From contig DUPQ01000059.1 of the NCBI GenBank assembly GCA_012838235.1, positions 1-35,760 of the forward strand: 35,760 nt of DNA, given 5' to 3'. Position 1 is the first letter of the stretch, and each line of letters begins with the position of its first letter. The stretch is from Clostridiaceae bacterium (GTDB taxonomy: Bacteria > Bacillota > Clostridia > DUPQ01). The position numbers and the translations under genes were made by a program. The notes under the pieces are model-generated. The model saw nothing but the letters and a program-made list of their open reading frames with translations. It had not been told where the DNA came from and searched no databases. This document shows positions 26,415 through 35,049 of this stretch, one piece after another.

Positions 26415-27131
26415 ATGTTAGTAACAGTTATCGGAAGAGGCCATTCGGGCACAAGAGCAATGTCGCAGACTTTAAGCGAAAGCGGTGTATATATGGGAGA
26501 ACCGCTAAACACTTCATGGGATCTTCTTCCCCCGCAGGATATGTATGAAGCATGCAGGGTTTTCGGCAAATATGTCAGATACACAGGTAACATGAAATGG
26601 GACTTTTCACGCGTTATGGCAATGGACCCCGACCCGGCTTTCGTAAAGCTTATAGAAAGTTATCTTAAGTCGGTTCTTACCTCGGACCGCGATAAAAAAG
26701 GCTGGAAAATACCCGAAACAACATTGGTTTATCCCTGGATACGGAAGATGTTTCCAAAAGCTTATTACATACACTGGGTACGCGATCCCAGAGACTGCAT
26801 ATTGAAAAAACACATGACCGATGACCTTAACGATTTCGGAATAGAATATGACAAAACAGAGGATGTAAGAAGAAACCGTGCAATAAGCTGGTATTATCAA
26901 AGAGAACTGGTAAGGAGCACCCCCGTTGCACAAAGAGAGATACATATCCGATTTGAAGATATGATTTTTAAGCAGGATGAAACTCTGAAAAGACTGGAGC
27001 AGTTTTTGCATATTCCCATGGCAAAAATCCCCATGCGGACCGATTCCGTAGGGCGATACAAAACCGATGAGGAAGTTCATATGTTTGACTTTTTTAAAAA
27101 AGACATGGAAGAATGCGGTTACGACTTCTGA
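26415..27131 (+). CDS. PAPS-dependent sulfotransferase-like protein
   Basis: A 238-residue cytoplasmic protein predicted to transfer sulfate from PAPS to an acceptor. The 5'-phosphosulfate loop is GRGHSGTR (7-14), and the 3'-phosphate-binding segment is WVRDPRDCIL (121-130). Both are in the order and spacing of bacterial sulfotransferases (Sulfotransfer_1/3 type). There is no signal peptide or membrane helix. AAGGCGAGG lies 8 bp before the ATG. The divergent cysC-cysD-cysN operon would supply PAPS, which strongly supports the function. The acceptor may be a sugar, lipid, sterol or small molecule; nothing in the sequence decides this. Its 3' end overlaps the convergent hydrolase gene by 13 bp. 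Confidence 0.82.
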   Translation: MLVTVIGRGHSGTRAMSQTLSESGVYMGEPLNTSWDLLPPQDMYEACRVFGKYVRYTGNMKWDFSRVMAMDPDPAFVKLIESYLKSVLTSDRDKKGWKIPETTLVYPWIRKMFPKAYYIHWVRDPRDCILKKHMTDDLNDFGIEYDKTEDVRRNRAISWYYQRELVRSTPVAQREIHIRFEDMIFKQDETLKRLEQFLHIPMAKIPMRTDSVGRYKTDEEVHMFDFFKKDMEECGYDF

Positions 27132-29026
27132 TACATGTCGTCTTCAAAAAGGTGGAATAACACACCGCCCGTTGCCTGAGCGGGCTGAGGGTATTTCAGT
27201 AAATAGCATAAAGTGGGCGCAACGTCCTCAATATTGGCAGGTCTGTCTATAATCTGCCTTTTTTTCACATTCTTTCCTGATAGTGCGAATAAGCAACGGA
27301 TATCTCCCGTAGCGGTTTTTGCCGAGGGTATCTGACAGGCATGCACTCCTCCGATGTATCCGCCGGTAGTGTTTCCCGAAAGACCGTATAACACATCTCC
27401 CACTCTTTCGGTTCCCAAGCCTACAAATCCCGCCTGCTGTTTTTCTACAGCAAAAGCAATATAGCATTGGTCTTTTTCATTCCAGTGGTGCTTATACAGC
27501 GCTCTTATAATCTCATTTACCGTCTTATCGTAATCTTCCGGCTCCACTATACCTTCCGGCTGGCGACCTTTTAAATTAACATACACATTGACACAACCCA
27601 CGGGAAAAGCTTTCGTATTCTTCCAGTCTATACGCCTGTTGCGCCAGTAAAGACGCTTTCCGTCCGGTTCGGGCAGATAATTCAAAAGACCTTCTTTTTC
27701 CAGATAGTCATGTACAAGTACGGTTCTGTTAAATCCTATGGAGCCGTGATCGCCTATTATCATAAATACGGTATCTTCACCTAAAACATGCTCATACAGC
27801 CATCCTATAAAATCGTCTAAAATTTCATATGCTCTTTTGTATGCATACTTTGCAACAGCCGATTGCTCTTCGGTGGGATTTTGCAATCCTTCAAAGATAC
27901 TTCTGTACATATGGTTTACGCTGTCGGTATGTCCCATTACAAACGCCATTATATCCACAGGATCATTTTCCATTGCATCCAATATTATTTTCTTCCACCA
28001 CTCGTTCTTGAACTCGATAAGTTCAAACGCCGTATCTATATTCCCCTCCCGGGTAAGAAAATGGGCATAACTGTTGGAAGAGCATATCTCCTCAATATTG
28101 TCCGCTCTTTTTGCAAAGCTTTCAGGAGATAATGCATTATACATATTGACTGCGGAAGTGATAAATACCATAAAACCGCCGTTCTCCCCTGCCGGGATAA
28201 GTTTTATCCTGAATCGGTAATTGCCCGGTCCGTTATCGTCTTTCAATGTCCTTTTTATAACTTCCGACCAGCCGTTCATAGGTACTTCATAATATTTACC
28301 TGCCTGCATATCTTTTTCACTGACGGCAATATTGATTCCTTTTTTCGTTACATCCATGTACCAGTAAAACTCCTCTATATTAAACGGATTCTCCAAATCA
28401 TTCTTCTTTTCCACATGCAGTCTGAAGTATCCTTTATCGGTTTTATCATACTTACTCTGTTGAAGTTTTATCTGAGGTTGCCATTTCCCCGAAGCGGTCA
28501 TTGCAAAGGCGGGCAAAGAGGGAAATATTGATGAGACATCGGCATCGAATACATACAACTGTTCGGATATCTCCTTTACCGTACGTAAGGTCTGTTCCGT
28601 TGCAAGCACTCTGGAATCGGCTACGCTGCCTATACCCCCGATAGTACGGGCCAGATGGGTTCTTGCCGGCCCCGATACGCAGAAATCCGCTATCAGGGAT
28701 TTTTTGCCTATTCTTGCGGCGGCTTCCCAGAATCGCTCTGCCATAAGGTAATCACCGTGATAAGCGGAAACAAATTCATTGGGATATGCACCTTCCGGTA
28801 CGATATTTTCGTCGGTTATACCGTGCATATGAGGGCTTGCTCCGGTCTGTATGGTAGCCCAGCAGGTAGCGGATATCGAAGGATACGCCGGTCTGCAGTC
28901 GGTCAGAACGCAGCCTTCGGAAAAAGCTTTTTTAAGATTGGGCAGTTTACCTTTCTCTATCTGCTCCGTTATATACGAAGTCATTCCTCCGTCCACTCCC
29001 AGTAAAAACAATTCAGGTTTTTTCAT
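27119..29026 (-). CDS. Alkaline phosphatase-superfamily hydrolase (type I phosphodiesterase/NPP-like)
   Basis: A 635-residue enzyme of the alkaline phosphatase/sulfatase superfamily. Metal ligands are visible: D12 in LLGVDGG, D and H in GHTDSVNHMY, DH in IIGDHGS and H in GGVHACQ. The nucleophile position, set by spacing to the QTG motif (61-62), is S52 in SATCWATIQTG, with T54 as alternative; there is no Cys, so it is not a formylglycine sulfatase. A region of about 150 residues in the middle (roughly 190-340), with WYMDVTKKG and a beta-rich pattern, is not part of the usual core. I start at 29026, with AGGAGG 9 bp upstream. There is no signal peptide, so it acts in the cytoplasm on a phosphate or phosphodiester substrate. 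The substrate is unknown. Confidence 0.8.
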   Translation of the reverse strand: MKKPELFLLGVDGGMTSYITEQIEKGKLPNLKKAFSEGCVLTDCRPAYPSISATCWATIQTGASPHMHGITDENIVPEGAYPNEFVSAYHGDYLMAERFWEAAARIGKKSLIADFCVSGPARTHLARTIGGIGSVADSRVLATEQTLRTVKEISEQLYVFDADVSSIFPSLPAFAMTASGKWQPQIKLQQSKYDKTDKGYFRLHVEKKNDLENPFNIEEFYWYMDVTKKGINIAVSEKDMQAGKYYEVPMNGWSEVIKRTLKDDNGPGNYRFRIKLIPAGENGGFMVFITSAVNMYNALSPESFAKRADNIEEICSSNSYAHFLTREGNIDTAFELIEFKNEWWKKIILDAMENDPVDIMAFVMGHTDSVNHMYRSIFEGLQNPTEEQSAVAKYAYKRAYEILDDFIGWLYEHVLGEDTVFMIIGDHGSIGFNRTVLVHDYLEKEGLLNYLPEPDGKRLYWRNRRIDWKNTKAFPVGCVNVYVNLKGRQPEGIVEPEDYDKTVNEIIRALYKHHWNEKDQCYIAFAVEKQQAGFVGLGTERVGDVLYGLSGNTTGGYIGGVHACQIPSAKTATGDIRCLFALSGKNVKKRQIIDRPANIEDVAPTLCYLLKYPQPAQATGGVLFHLFEDDMYQKS

Positions 29027-29070
29027 GATATTCCGCCTCCTGTCAGCACGCACTCCATTATACCTTATTT

Positions 29071-29143
29071 ACACTCAATAAAGTTAACCGATATACGTAA
29101 TATATTTTTAAACACTTAATAATAAACATTAAATTCTTAGTGT
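29071..29143. promoter_or_regulatory. Repeated ACACTYAATAA motifs in the divergent control region
   Basis: ACACTCAATAA (29071-29081) and ACACTTAATAA (29112-29122) are direct copies 41 bp apart; an inverted, imperfect copy ends in TTAGTGT (29137-29143). They lie between the hydrolase gene and the isomerase operon. On the minus strand a TATAAT (29057-29062) could serve the hydrolase. Confidence 0.4.
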
Positions 29144-29152
29144 AAAATGTAT

Positions 29153-29173
29153 AATAAGGGTTAAATAAGGGTT
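29153..29173 (+). repeat. Tandem AATAAGGGTT repeat, 11-bp period
   Basis: AATAAGGGTT occurs at 29153-29162 and again at 29164-29173, eight bases before the -35 box. The 11-bp period places both copies on the same helix face, as expected for an activator binding as a tandem dimer. Confidence 0.5.
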
Positions 29174-29180
29174 TTTGATG

Positions 29181-29208
29181 TTGATTTTCCCCTTTGCTGA
29201 TATATAAT
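29181..29208 (+). promoter_or_regulatory. Promoter of the isomerase-sulfatase operon
   Basis: TTGATT (29181-29186), 16-bp spacer, TATAAT (29203-29208), 40 bp before the first gene. It probably drives five genes up to the terminator at 35041. Confidence 0.65.
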
Positions 29209-29248
29209 TCATAGGTGTGAGTATTTATTAATCGAAAGGAAAAACCGT

Positions 29249-30046
29249 ATGATCAAATTAGGAGTAAACTCAGTACTTTTCAAGCATTACACATTCGGTC
29301 AGGCTGCCGAAGCCATAGCAAAATGCGGTTATGACGGCGTGGAAATTTCCGCCATACCGGGAATGTGCGAGCATCTTCAGGTGGAAAACTGGAGAGCACA
29401 GAAAAGAGAAATTAAGGCAATACTGGAGGCCACCGGCCTTACAATTTTAGCCTCTGAAGTGGCATCCAGAGACAAAAAGAGAATGAAAAAAGCGCTTGCG
29501 GCTGCGGAATACTTCGGCATCCCCGTACTGAATGTCGGTCCGGGAGGAAAAGCCGGCAATGAAGAAGATCTTATCGAGACCGCAAGAAGTCTTTCGGAAC
29601 TTGCAAAAATGGCGGAGAAATACGGGGTGACAATATGCTGTAAAGCTCATGTGGGAGCATCTATGCACAACACCGAAACCACATTAAGGGTTATGCAAAT
29701 GGTGGACAGCCCCAATTTCGGAGTGGATATGGACCCTTCCCATATATACAGGGCATCGGAATTGCCAGAAGAAGCAATAGCGGCGGTATTACCGGCAATG
29801 AAACATATACATATACGTGACTGCAAAGGAAGAGGACCGGGTCCCGGACACCCGTCTTTGCAGGCTTGCGGTAAAGGCGATATCTACCTGTTCGGTTACA
29901 TATCCAAGATGGTGGAGGCCGGTTACAGCGGTCCGGTCAATCTGGAAGTTATAGGGCCGGAACAGGATATGGTGGAAGCCACGCGTATAGCGGCGGAAAG
30001 TTACGGATACATAAATGCCTGCCTTAAGATACTTAATGCAAGGTAA
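29249..30046 (+). CDS. Sugar phosphate isomerase/epimerase-like TIM-barrel protein
   Basis: A 265-residue xylose-isomerase-like TIM barrel. Strand-end motifs with potential metal ligands are visible: GYDGVEIS near the N-terminus, CCKAHVG, FGVDMDPSH, HIHIRDCKG and the late NLEVIG. First gene of the operon, with GAAAGGA before the ATG. It is only distantly like the protein at 6020, although both sit next to Gfo/Idh/MocA oxidoreductases. It is likely to isomerise or epimerise a keto-sugar or inositol derivative released by the neighbouring hydrolases; the substrate is unknown. Confidence 0.8.
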   Translation: MIKLGVNSVLFKHYTFGQAAEAIAKCGYDGVEISAIPGMCEHLQVENWRAQKREIKAILEATGLTILASEVASRDKKRMKKALAAAEYFGIPVLNVGPGGKAGNEEDLIETARSLSELAKMAEKYGVTICCKAHVGASMHNTETTLRVMQMVDSPNFGVDMDPSHIYRASELPEEAIAAVLPAMKHIHIRDCKGRGPGPGHPSLQACGKGDIYLFGYISKMVEAGYSGPVNLEVIGPEQDMVEATRIAAESYGYINACLKILNAR

Positions 30047-30126
30047 GTTATTAACGGTAATTTATCAATAAAATGAACGGAAAATTAAAGTATATCAGTT
30101 ATATAAGTTAAAAGGAGAGAGATAAC

Positions 30127-31506
30127 ATGGCAAAGAAACCCAATCTATTATTCTTCGGAATTGACAGCTTAAGAAGAGACCATATGAGCCTCTACGGCTA
30201 CAACAGGCTGACAACTCCCAATATCGACAAGTACCTGAAAAAAGGAACGGTGTACAATAACTGTTTCTCACCGCATATCCCGACAACTCCGGGATATGCC
30301 AATATGCTTACCGGTTTCGACTGTTTCGGTACCGACATAGTAGCTTTGAGACATAAAGGAGATATCGCTCCCGGTGTTAAAACACTGGCAGAGATTCTTT
30401 CGTCACACGGGTATACCACCACAAACATAGGATTTAAGAATGTTTCCGGAAGAGGATTTGACAATTACATACAATACAGCGGCTGGAGTATTGAGGAACA
30501 TGATAAAAGGGCCCATAAAGCCGAGAGTATGAACGCAGTGGCTATACCGGAACTGGAAAGACTGGCAGCACAGGATAAGCCTTTCTTCCTGTTCTTACGG
30601 CACATGGACCCCCATTCACCTTATCTTCCCCCCGGACCCTGGGAAAGAATGTTTTATCAGGGTAATGAATTTGACCCCAACAACCGCTCGATGGAACCTG
30701 TTATGGCATTCAAACCGTTTTGTGACTATTTCGCGGAATGGATTCCCGAAGGATGTACCGATAAAGATTATGTTATTGCCCAGTATGATGCGGCTATTGC
30801 ATACATGGATACCTGCATTCAGTCGATACTGCAGAAACTTTACGACCTGGGACTGGAGAATGAAACACTTGTAGTATTCACATCCGACCACGGAGAAACA
30901 CTTTATGATCACGACTGCTATTTTGATCATCACAGTTTATATGATCCCACTTTAGTGGTGCCTCTTGCTTTCCGTTTCCCGGGCAGAGTACCCGAAGGTG
31001 TGAGAGTGGACGATACCTGCAGACTGTATGATGTTACGCCTACGGTTCTGGATATTCTCGGAATAGAAACGCGTATAAACTTTGACGGACGCAGTGTATT
31101 TCCTTTGGCATTCGGACAACCGATACCGAAGCTTGACGAATTTTACATCACCGAATGTACATGGATGAGAAAACACGGTTGGAGAACTCCCAAGTGGAAA
31201 TATATTCAGGCATTGGAGCCGGATTTCCATTTCAAACCGGAAGTGGAACTGTATGATCTGGAAAATGATCCCATGGAACTGTGGAATATTGCAAAGGACC
31301 GGCCGGATATAGTTATGATGCTGGATAAAAAAATGAGTGAATTTATAAGGAAGCGCGAAAAAGAAGTCGGAAGAACCAATCCCATATATACCAACCTTAC
31401 ATGGCACGGACTGGATCTTAACAGAGGCTTCATATCCTCGGAAGAAGCTTACAACTCCATGCACATAGCCTCAGCCAAAACGGCAGCCAAATTGCAGCAG
31501 AAATAA
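30127..31506 (+). CDS. Sulfatase-family protein with Thr at the nucleophile position
   Basis: A 459-residue protein with the arylsulfatase fold: metal-site GIDSLRRDH near D13, TPNID (30-34), TSDHGE in the second half and a C-terminal YDLENDPMELWN segment typical of sulfatases. The active-site motif is altered. Sulfatases have C/S-x-P-x-R; here the same position reads T53-T-P55-G-Y57, so the Cys/Ser that becomes formylglycine is Thr and the Arg is Tyr. Thr is the nucleophile in several phosphate-transferring superfamily members, so a phosphodiesterase or phosphotransferase role is more likely than sulfate hydrolysis. AAAGGAGAG precedes the ATG. No signal peptide is visible. Its operon partner at 33649 keeps the true Cys. 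Confidence 0.85.
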   Translation: MAKKPNLLFFGIDSLRRDHMSLYGYNRLTTPNIDKYLKKGTVYNNCFSPHIPTTPGYANMLTGFDCFGTDIVALRHKGDIAPGVKTLAEILSSHGYTTTNIGFKNVSGRGFDNYIQYSGWSIEEHDKRAHKAESMNAVAIPELERLAAQDKPFFLFLRHMDPHSPYLPPGPWERMFYQGNEFDPNNRSMEPVMAFKPFCDYFAEWIPEGCTDKDYVIAQYDAAIAYMDTCIQSILQKLYDLGLENETLVVFTSDHGETLYDHDCYFDHHSLYDPTLVVPLAFRFPGRVPEGVRVDDTCRLYDVTPTVLDILGIETRINFDGRSVFPLAFGQPIPKLDEFYITECTWMRKHGWRTPKWKYIQALEPDFHFKPEVELYDLENDPMELWNIAKDRPDIVMMLDKKMSEFIRKREKEVGRTNPIYTNLTWHGLDLNRGFISSEEAYNSMHIASAKTAAKLQQK

Positions 31507-31517
31507 GGAGGCATATC

Positions 31518-32528
31518 ATGTTAAGAACAGCCGTCATAGGCATGGGACCTATCGGCAACAATCATGCAAAAGCCTATAAAAGCTGCAAGCAGGCGGAACT
31601 TGTAGCGGTATGCGATATTCGGAAAGACAGAGCCGATGCGGCAAAGGAAAGATATGTGGTTCCGGCATATTATGATGCAAAAGAGATGTTAAAAGCGGAG
31701 AAACCGGACATTGTAAGCGTGGCTACAGGCGGATTTGAATACAGTTCCGATCACTACATCCCCACCATGCAGGCACTCAACGCGGGCTGCCATGTACTGA
31801 CGGAAAAACCCATATCCAACAATTTGCAACACGGTCAGGAAATGGTGGATTTGGCTAAAAAATTAGACAGATGCTTCGGTATAGACTTAAATCACAGATT
31901 TACACCTGCTGCCCGTATCGCAAAGAAATGGCAGAATGAAGGTTTAATAGGTAACCTGCTCTTTTTGAACATGGCATTGTGGATAGGCAGATTCCAACCG
32001 CATTTTGACACGGAATACTATCATCTTAAGGCTCTTAATCCGCATTCCTGCGATATATTGAGATATTTCGGAGGCGATGTGGAACAGGTTCACTGCTATG
32101 CCATGAAAGCCCCCGGAAGAGAAATATGGTCTACGGCATCTATAAATATGAAGTTCGTAAACGGTGCGGTAGGTCACCTCACCAGTTCCTATGACATAGA
32201 AAGAGGTCATCCCATGGAAAGATGCGAGGTCGCGGGAACAAAAGGCAGACTGATATTTGAAGACATGTGGAGAGAGGCCACACTCTACCCTGCGGGAAAT
32301 TATGAGAAAAGAGTATATACCAATCCCGTATTCGGCGGATTCCGAGACTTCTACGACACATTTGAAGACAGGATACATACATTCGTCCGGGAAGTTGCGG
32401 AAGGTGTCAAACCTGAAGATATAGACGGATCGGGCAAAGACGGCCTGGAAGCCAGCCGTATAATACATGCGGCTATACAGTCTTTAAAGACAAATAAACC
32501 GGTTATTGTAGCAAATATTAAGGAATAA
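31518..32528 (+). CDS. Gfo/Idh/MocA family oxidoreductase (copy 1)
   Basis: A 336-residue NAD(P)-dependent dehydrogenase. The Rossmann loop is GMGPIGNNH (residues 8-16) and the family motif EKPISNN lies near residue 97. LNHRFTPAARI and the C-terminal DGSGKDGLEASRI match members acting on sugars or inositols. TAAGGAGG lies before the ATG, 11 bp after the Thr-type sulfatase gene. It resembles the next gene closely at the N-terminus (GMGxIGN, LVAVCD, EKPISN, DLNHRF/NLNHGF), which suggests gene duplication followed by divergence. The two may oxidise and then reduce different carbons, or form a heteromer; neither is shown. Confidence 0.87.
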   Translation: MLRTAVIGMGPIGNNHAKAYKSCKQAELVAVCDIRKDRADAAKERYVVPAYYDAKEMLKAEKPDIVSVATGGFEYSSDHYIPTMQALNAGCHVLTEKPISNNLQHGQEMVDLAKKLDRCFGIDLNHRFTPAARIAKKWQNEGLIGNLLFLNMALWIGRFQPHFDTEYYHLKALNPHSCDILRYFGGDVEQVHCYAMKAPGREIWSTASINMKFVNGAVGHLTSSYDIERGHPMERCEVAGTKGRLIFEDMWREATLYPAGNYEKRVYTNPVFGGFRDFYDTFEDRIHTFVREVAEGVKPEDIDGSGKDGLEASRIIHAAIQSLKTNKPVIVANIKE

Positions 32529-32539
32529 GGAGAGAAAAA

Positions 32540-33649
32540 ATGGCAATTAAGATAGGGATAGTAGGAATGGGCGGAATAGGAAATACGCATGCAAGATGCT
32601 ATAAAGCCGACCCGCTGGCACAACTGGTCGCAGTGTGCGATGTAATTAAGGAAAAAGCCGATAAAGCGGCTAATGAGCATAATGTGCAGGCTTTCTATTG
32701 CATTGAAGACATGATGAAAGCTCACCCCGAGCTGGATCTCATTGATGTTACCACATCGGGCTTTGACAACGGTTCCTGGCACTATGAGCCGGTTATGAAG
32801 GCTCTGGATGCGGGCTTCAACGTAATGGTGGAAAAACCCATATCCAACGACAATGACGAAGCACGTGAAATGGTAGTTACTGCACAGAAGAAAAACCTTT
32901 ATTTAGGCTGCAACTTAAATCACGGGTTTACCGGTCCCGCGGATAAGGCAAAAGAGCTTATCTCGCAGGGAAAAATAGGTGCTCCGGTATACATACTTCA
33001 CAAAGTGGGATTTAACGGAAGCGAGTACTCATACAAACCTCTTCCCAAAGACGGTCCCATGAGAAGATTCGCAGGCCCATATTCCCATGCATATGCATTT
33101 CTCTCTCATCCTTTCTCTTTGATGAGAAGTTTCGGCGGAGATATAACCCATGTTCAGGCTTTTTTCGATAAGCCGGGCGGACGCAAGAGTGCAAACGACC
33201 TTATGTGGTCGATAAACGGAATAAATGTCAAATATCAGAACGGTTCGATAGGATATATATTATCGCAAAGAGGAGACGCCATATTCGGTTTAGGCGGATG
33301 GTGGAGTTTTGAAATGGCCGGTACAAAAGGAACTTTCTGCATAGAAAACTGTGTGGAGAAATTGTATTACTGGGACGGTTCCAAACCCGCATCCATGGGT
33401 ACAATGCAAGCCGAAGTATTCGATTTCGGCACCACCGATTTCGGTATAACATTCAATAACAGACTGCATGCATTCTTAGAGGATATGACCAACAAAGTTC
33501 CTCCGGAGCATATAAGGGGGTCGGGAAGAGATGCTCTTGCGACATTGGAATATACCGTTGCCGCAATAAAATCCTTTGAAGAAGGCGGAGCACTTGTGCG
33601 TCCCCGTGCGCTTCCTCCTTTACACGGAACACCGGGATTTGTAGTTTGA
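32540..33649 (+). CDS. Gfo/Idh/MocA family oxidoreductase (copy 2)
   Basis: A 369-residue paralogue of the previous protein. The Rossmann loop GMGGIGNTH lies at residues 9-17 and EKPISND near residue 99. The middle is longer than copy 1 and includes GPYSHAYAFLSHPFSLMRSFGG, which places a His/Ser-rich segment at the expected substrate site where copy 1 has NPHSCDILRYFGG. The C-terminus ends in a Pro-rich tail, PRALPPLHGTPG. TAAGGAG precedes the ATG. Its stop overlaps the following sulfatase start by one base (TGATG), so the two proteins are translationally coupled. Confidence 0.87.
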   Translation: MAIKIGIVGMGGIGNTHARCYKADPLAQLVAVCDVIKEKADKAANEHNVQAFYCIEDMMKAHPELDLIDVTTSGFDNGSWHYEPVMKALDAGFNVMVEKPISNDNDEAREMVVTAQKKNLYLGCNLNHGFTGPADKAKELISQGKIGAPVYILHKVGFNGSEYSYKPLPKDGPMRRFAGPYSHAYAFLSHPFSLMRSFGGDITHVQAFFDKPGGRKSANDLMWSINGINVKYQNGSIGYILSQRGDAIFGLGGWWSFEMAGTKGTFCIENCVEKLYYWDGSKPASMGTMQAEVFDFGTTDFGITFNNRLHAFLEDMTNKVPPEHIRGSGRDALATLEYTVAAIKSFEEGGALVRPRALPPLHGTPGFVV

Positions 33650-35049
33650 TGAAAAAACCCAATATTCTGCTTTTTTTGGCAGATCAGCATCGTTATGACT
33701 GTGTAGGCTGCTCGAATATCCGGGCAGTCCGCACTCCCAATATAGACAGATTAGCAAAAGAAGGAATTGTATTTGACAATGCATATTGTCCCACACCGGT
33801 GTGCGCTCCCGCCAGACAATCGTTCATGAACGGAATGCGAGCCGAATCCATAGGGGCATTGTGGAATTTCGGGTTTGTACCCACAAATACCGTACAACCG
33901 ACCGACTGGAACATACCCAAAAGTCTTAAAGATGCGGGATATGAGAATATTTTCATAGGCGCATGGGATGTTTCAAGAATACCTCCCGAGCAATACGGTT
34001 TCAATGTGACACATCTGTCAAAGCAATACAATAAGTATATTTCGGAAAAATATCCCAATGTGCAATACACCAACAGCTGGTTCGGCGAGGTAAATCCCGT
34101 CCCTTATTCCGACAGCAGACCCAAATATTATGCCGACAGGGTATGTGAGCAGCTGGACAGATTAAAAGACGGTGATAAACCCTGGTTCATATGGGTGGAC
34201 GGAGTGGACCCTCACCTGCCCTGCAGACCTTGTAAAGAGTTTTATGACATGTATGCTCCGGAAGACATACCGCCCTTCGGAGGATTCGGTGATACTTTCA
34301 AAAACAAACCGTACATCCAAAAGCAGCAGATACTCAACTGGAGACTGGAAAACATGTCATGGGAAGACTGGTCGGAAACTGTCAGATGCTATTATGCCAT
34401 GATTACCCAGATAGATCATTCCTTCGGAATAATATCGGATAAACTAAAGGAATGCGGTATGTATGACGACACTTTGGTGATATATACATCCGACCATGGC
34501 GATATGTGCGGATCTCACGGGATGATAGACAAGCACTATATCATGTATGATGATGTGCTGAGAATACCTATGATAATGAGTTACCCTAAGCTTTTTAAGA
34601 ATAACTCAGTTGATTATAGAAGATGTGACACCTTTGTATATAATGCATTGGATATTCCGGCTACTATATGCGAACTTTGCAAAATAGAGCGGAATCCCGA
34701 TTGTCACGGAAGATCCTTATTAAGTATTCTTAAAGGAGAAAAACCCAATAAAGAACAATTTCCCGATTACACGGTATCCGCCTCCAACGGACAGCAGTTC
34801 GGCAGTTTCACGCAAAGAAGCATACGTACCGATAAGTATAAGTACATCTGGAATCTTACCGATATTGATGAGTTTTATAATCTTCAAACCGATCCTTACG
34901 AACTGGAAAACCTGATATATGACAGCAGTTATACAGATATAATCTCCGATTTAAGAAAGCTGTTAAAAAAGGAACTTGCACGATGCTCTGATCCTTTTGT
35001 AAAAAGCGGTTGGCTTAACAGAACATTGGAAGAAAATATAAAGCTGTAG
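33649..35049 (+). CDS. Cys-type (formylglycine) sulfatase
   Basis: A 466-residue sulfatase. The maturation motif C52-A-P-A-R56 (C-x-P-x-R) is intact, so Cys52 should be converted to formylglycine; in anaerobes a radical-SAM anSME does this, and none is encoded in the window. Metal and substrate residues are visible: D12-Q13 at the N-terminus, TPNIDRL (29-35), VDPHLPC, TSDHGDM with MIDKH after it, and the C-terminal TDPYELENL. The ATG overlaps the previous stop (TGATG) and has no strong ribosome site, so I chose 33649 over the TTG at 33646. No signal peptide: it would cleave a sulfate ester inside the cell, probably from an imported mono- or disaccharide or other small molecule. Confidence 0.9.
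   Translation: MKKPNILLFLADQHRYDCVGCSNIRAVRTPNIDRLAKEGIVFDNAYCPTPVCAPARQSFMNGMRAESIGALWNFGFVPTNTVQPTDWNIPKSLKDAGYENIFIGAWDVSRIPPEQYGFNVTHLSKQYNKYISEKYPNVQYTNSWFGEVNPVPYSDSRPKYYADRVCEQLDRLKDGDKPWFIWVDGVDPHLPCRPCKEFYDMYAPEDIPPFGGFGDTFKNKPYIQKQQILNWRLENMSWEDWSETVRCYYAMITQIDHSFGIISDKLKECGMYDDTLVIYTSDHGDMCGSHGMIDKHYIMYDDVLRIPMIMSYPKLFKNNSVDYRRCDTFVYNALDIPATICELCKIERNPDCHGRSLLSILKGEKPNKEQFPDYTVSASNGQQFGSFTQRSIRTDKYKYIWNLTDIDEFYNLQTDPYELENLIYDSSYTDIISDLRKLLKKELARCSDPFVKSGWLNRTLEENIKL

Noticed and set aside
26415-27131. Cholesterol or steroid sulfotransferase assignment
   Set aside because: The gene setting resembles the Bacteroides case, but the acceptor cannot be inferred from the two PAPS motifs, so no substrate is claimed.
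30127-35049. Polysaccharide utilisation locus with secreted sulfatases
   Set aside because: None of the proteins shows a signal peptide and no glycoside hydrolase, transporter or SusC/D-like gene is present, so an intracellular pathway fits better.
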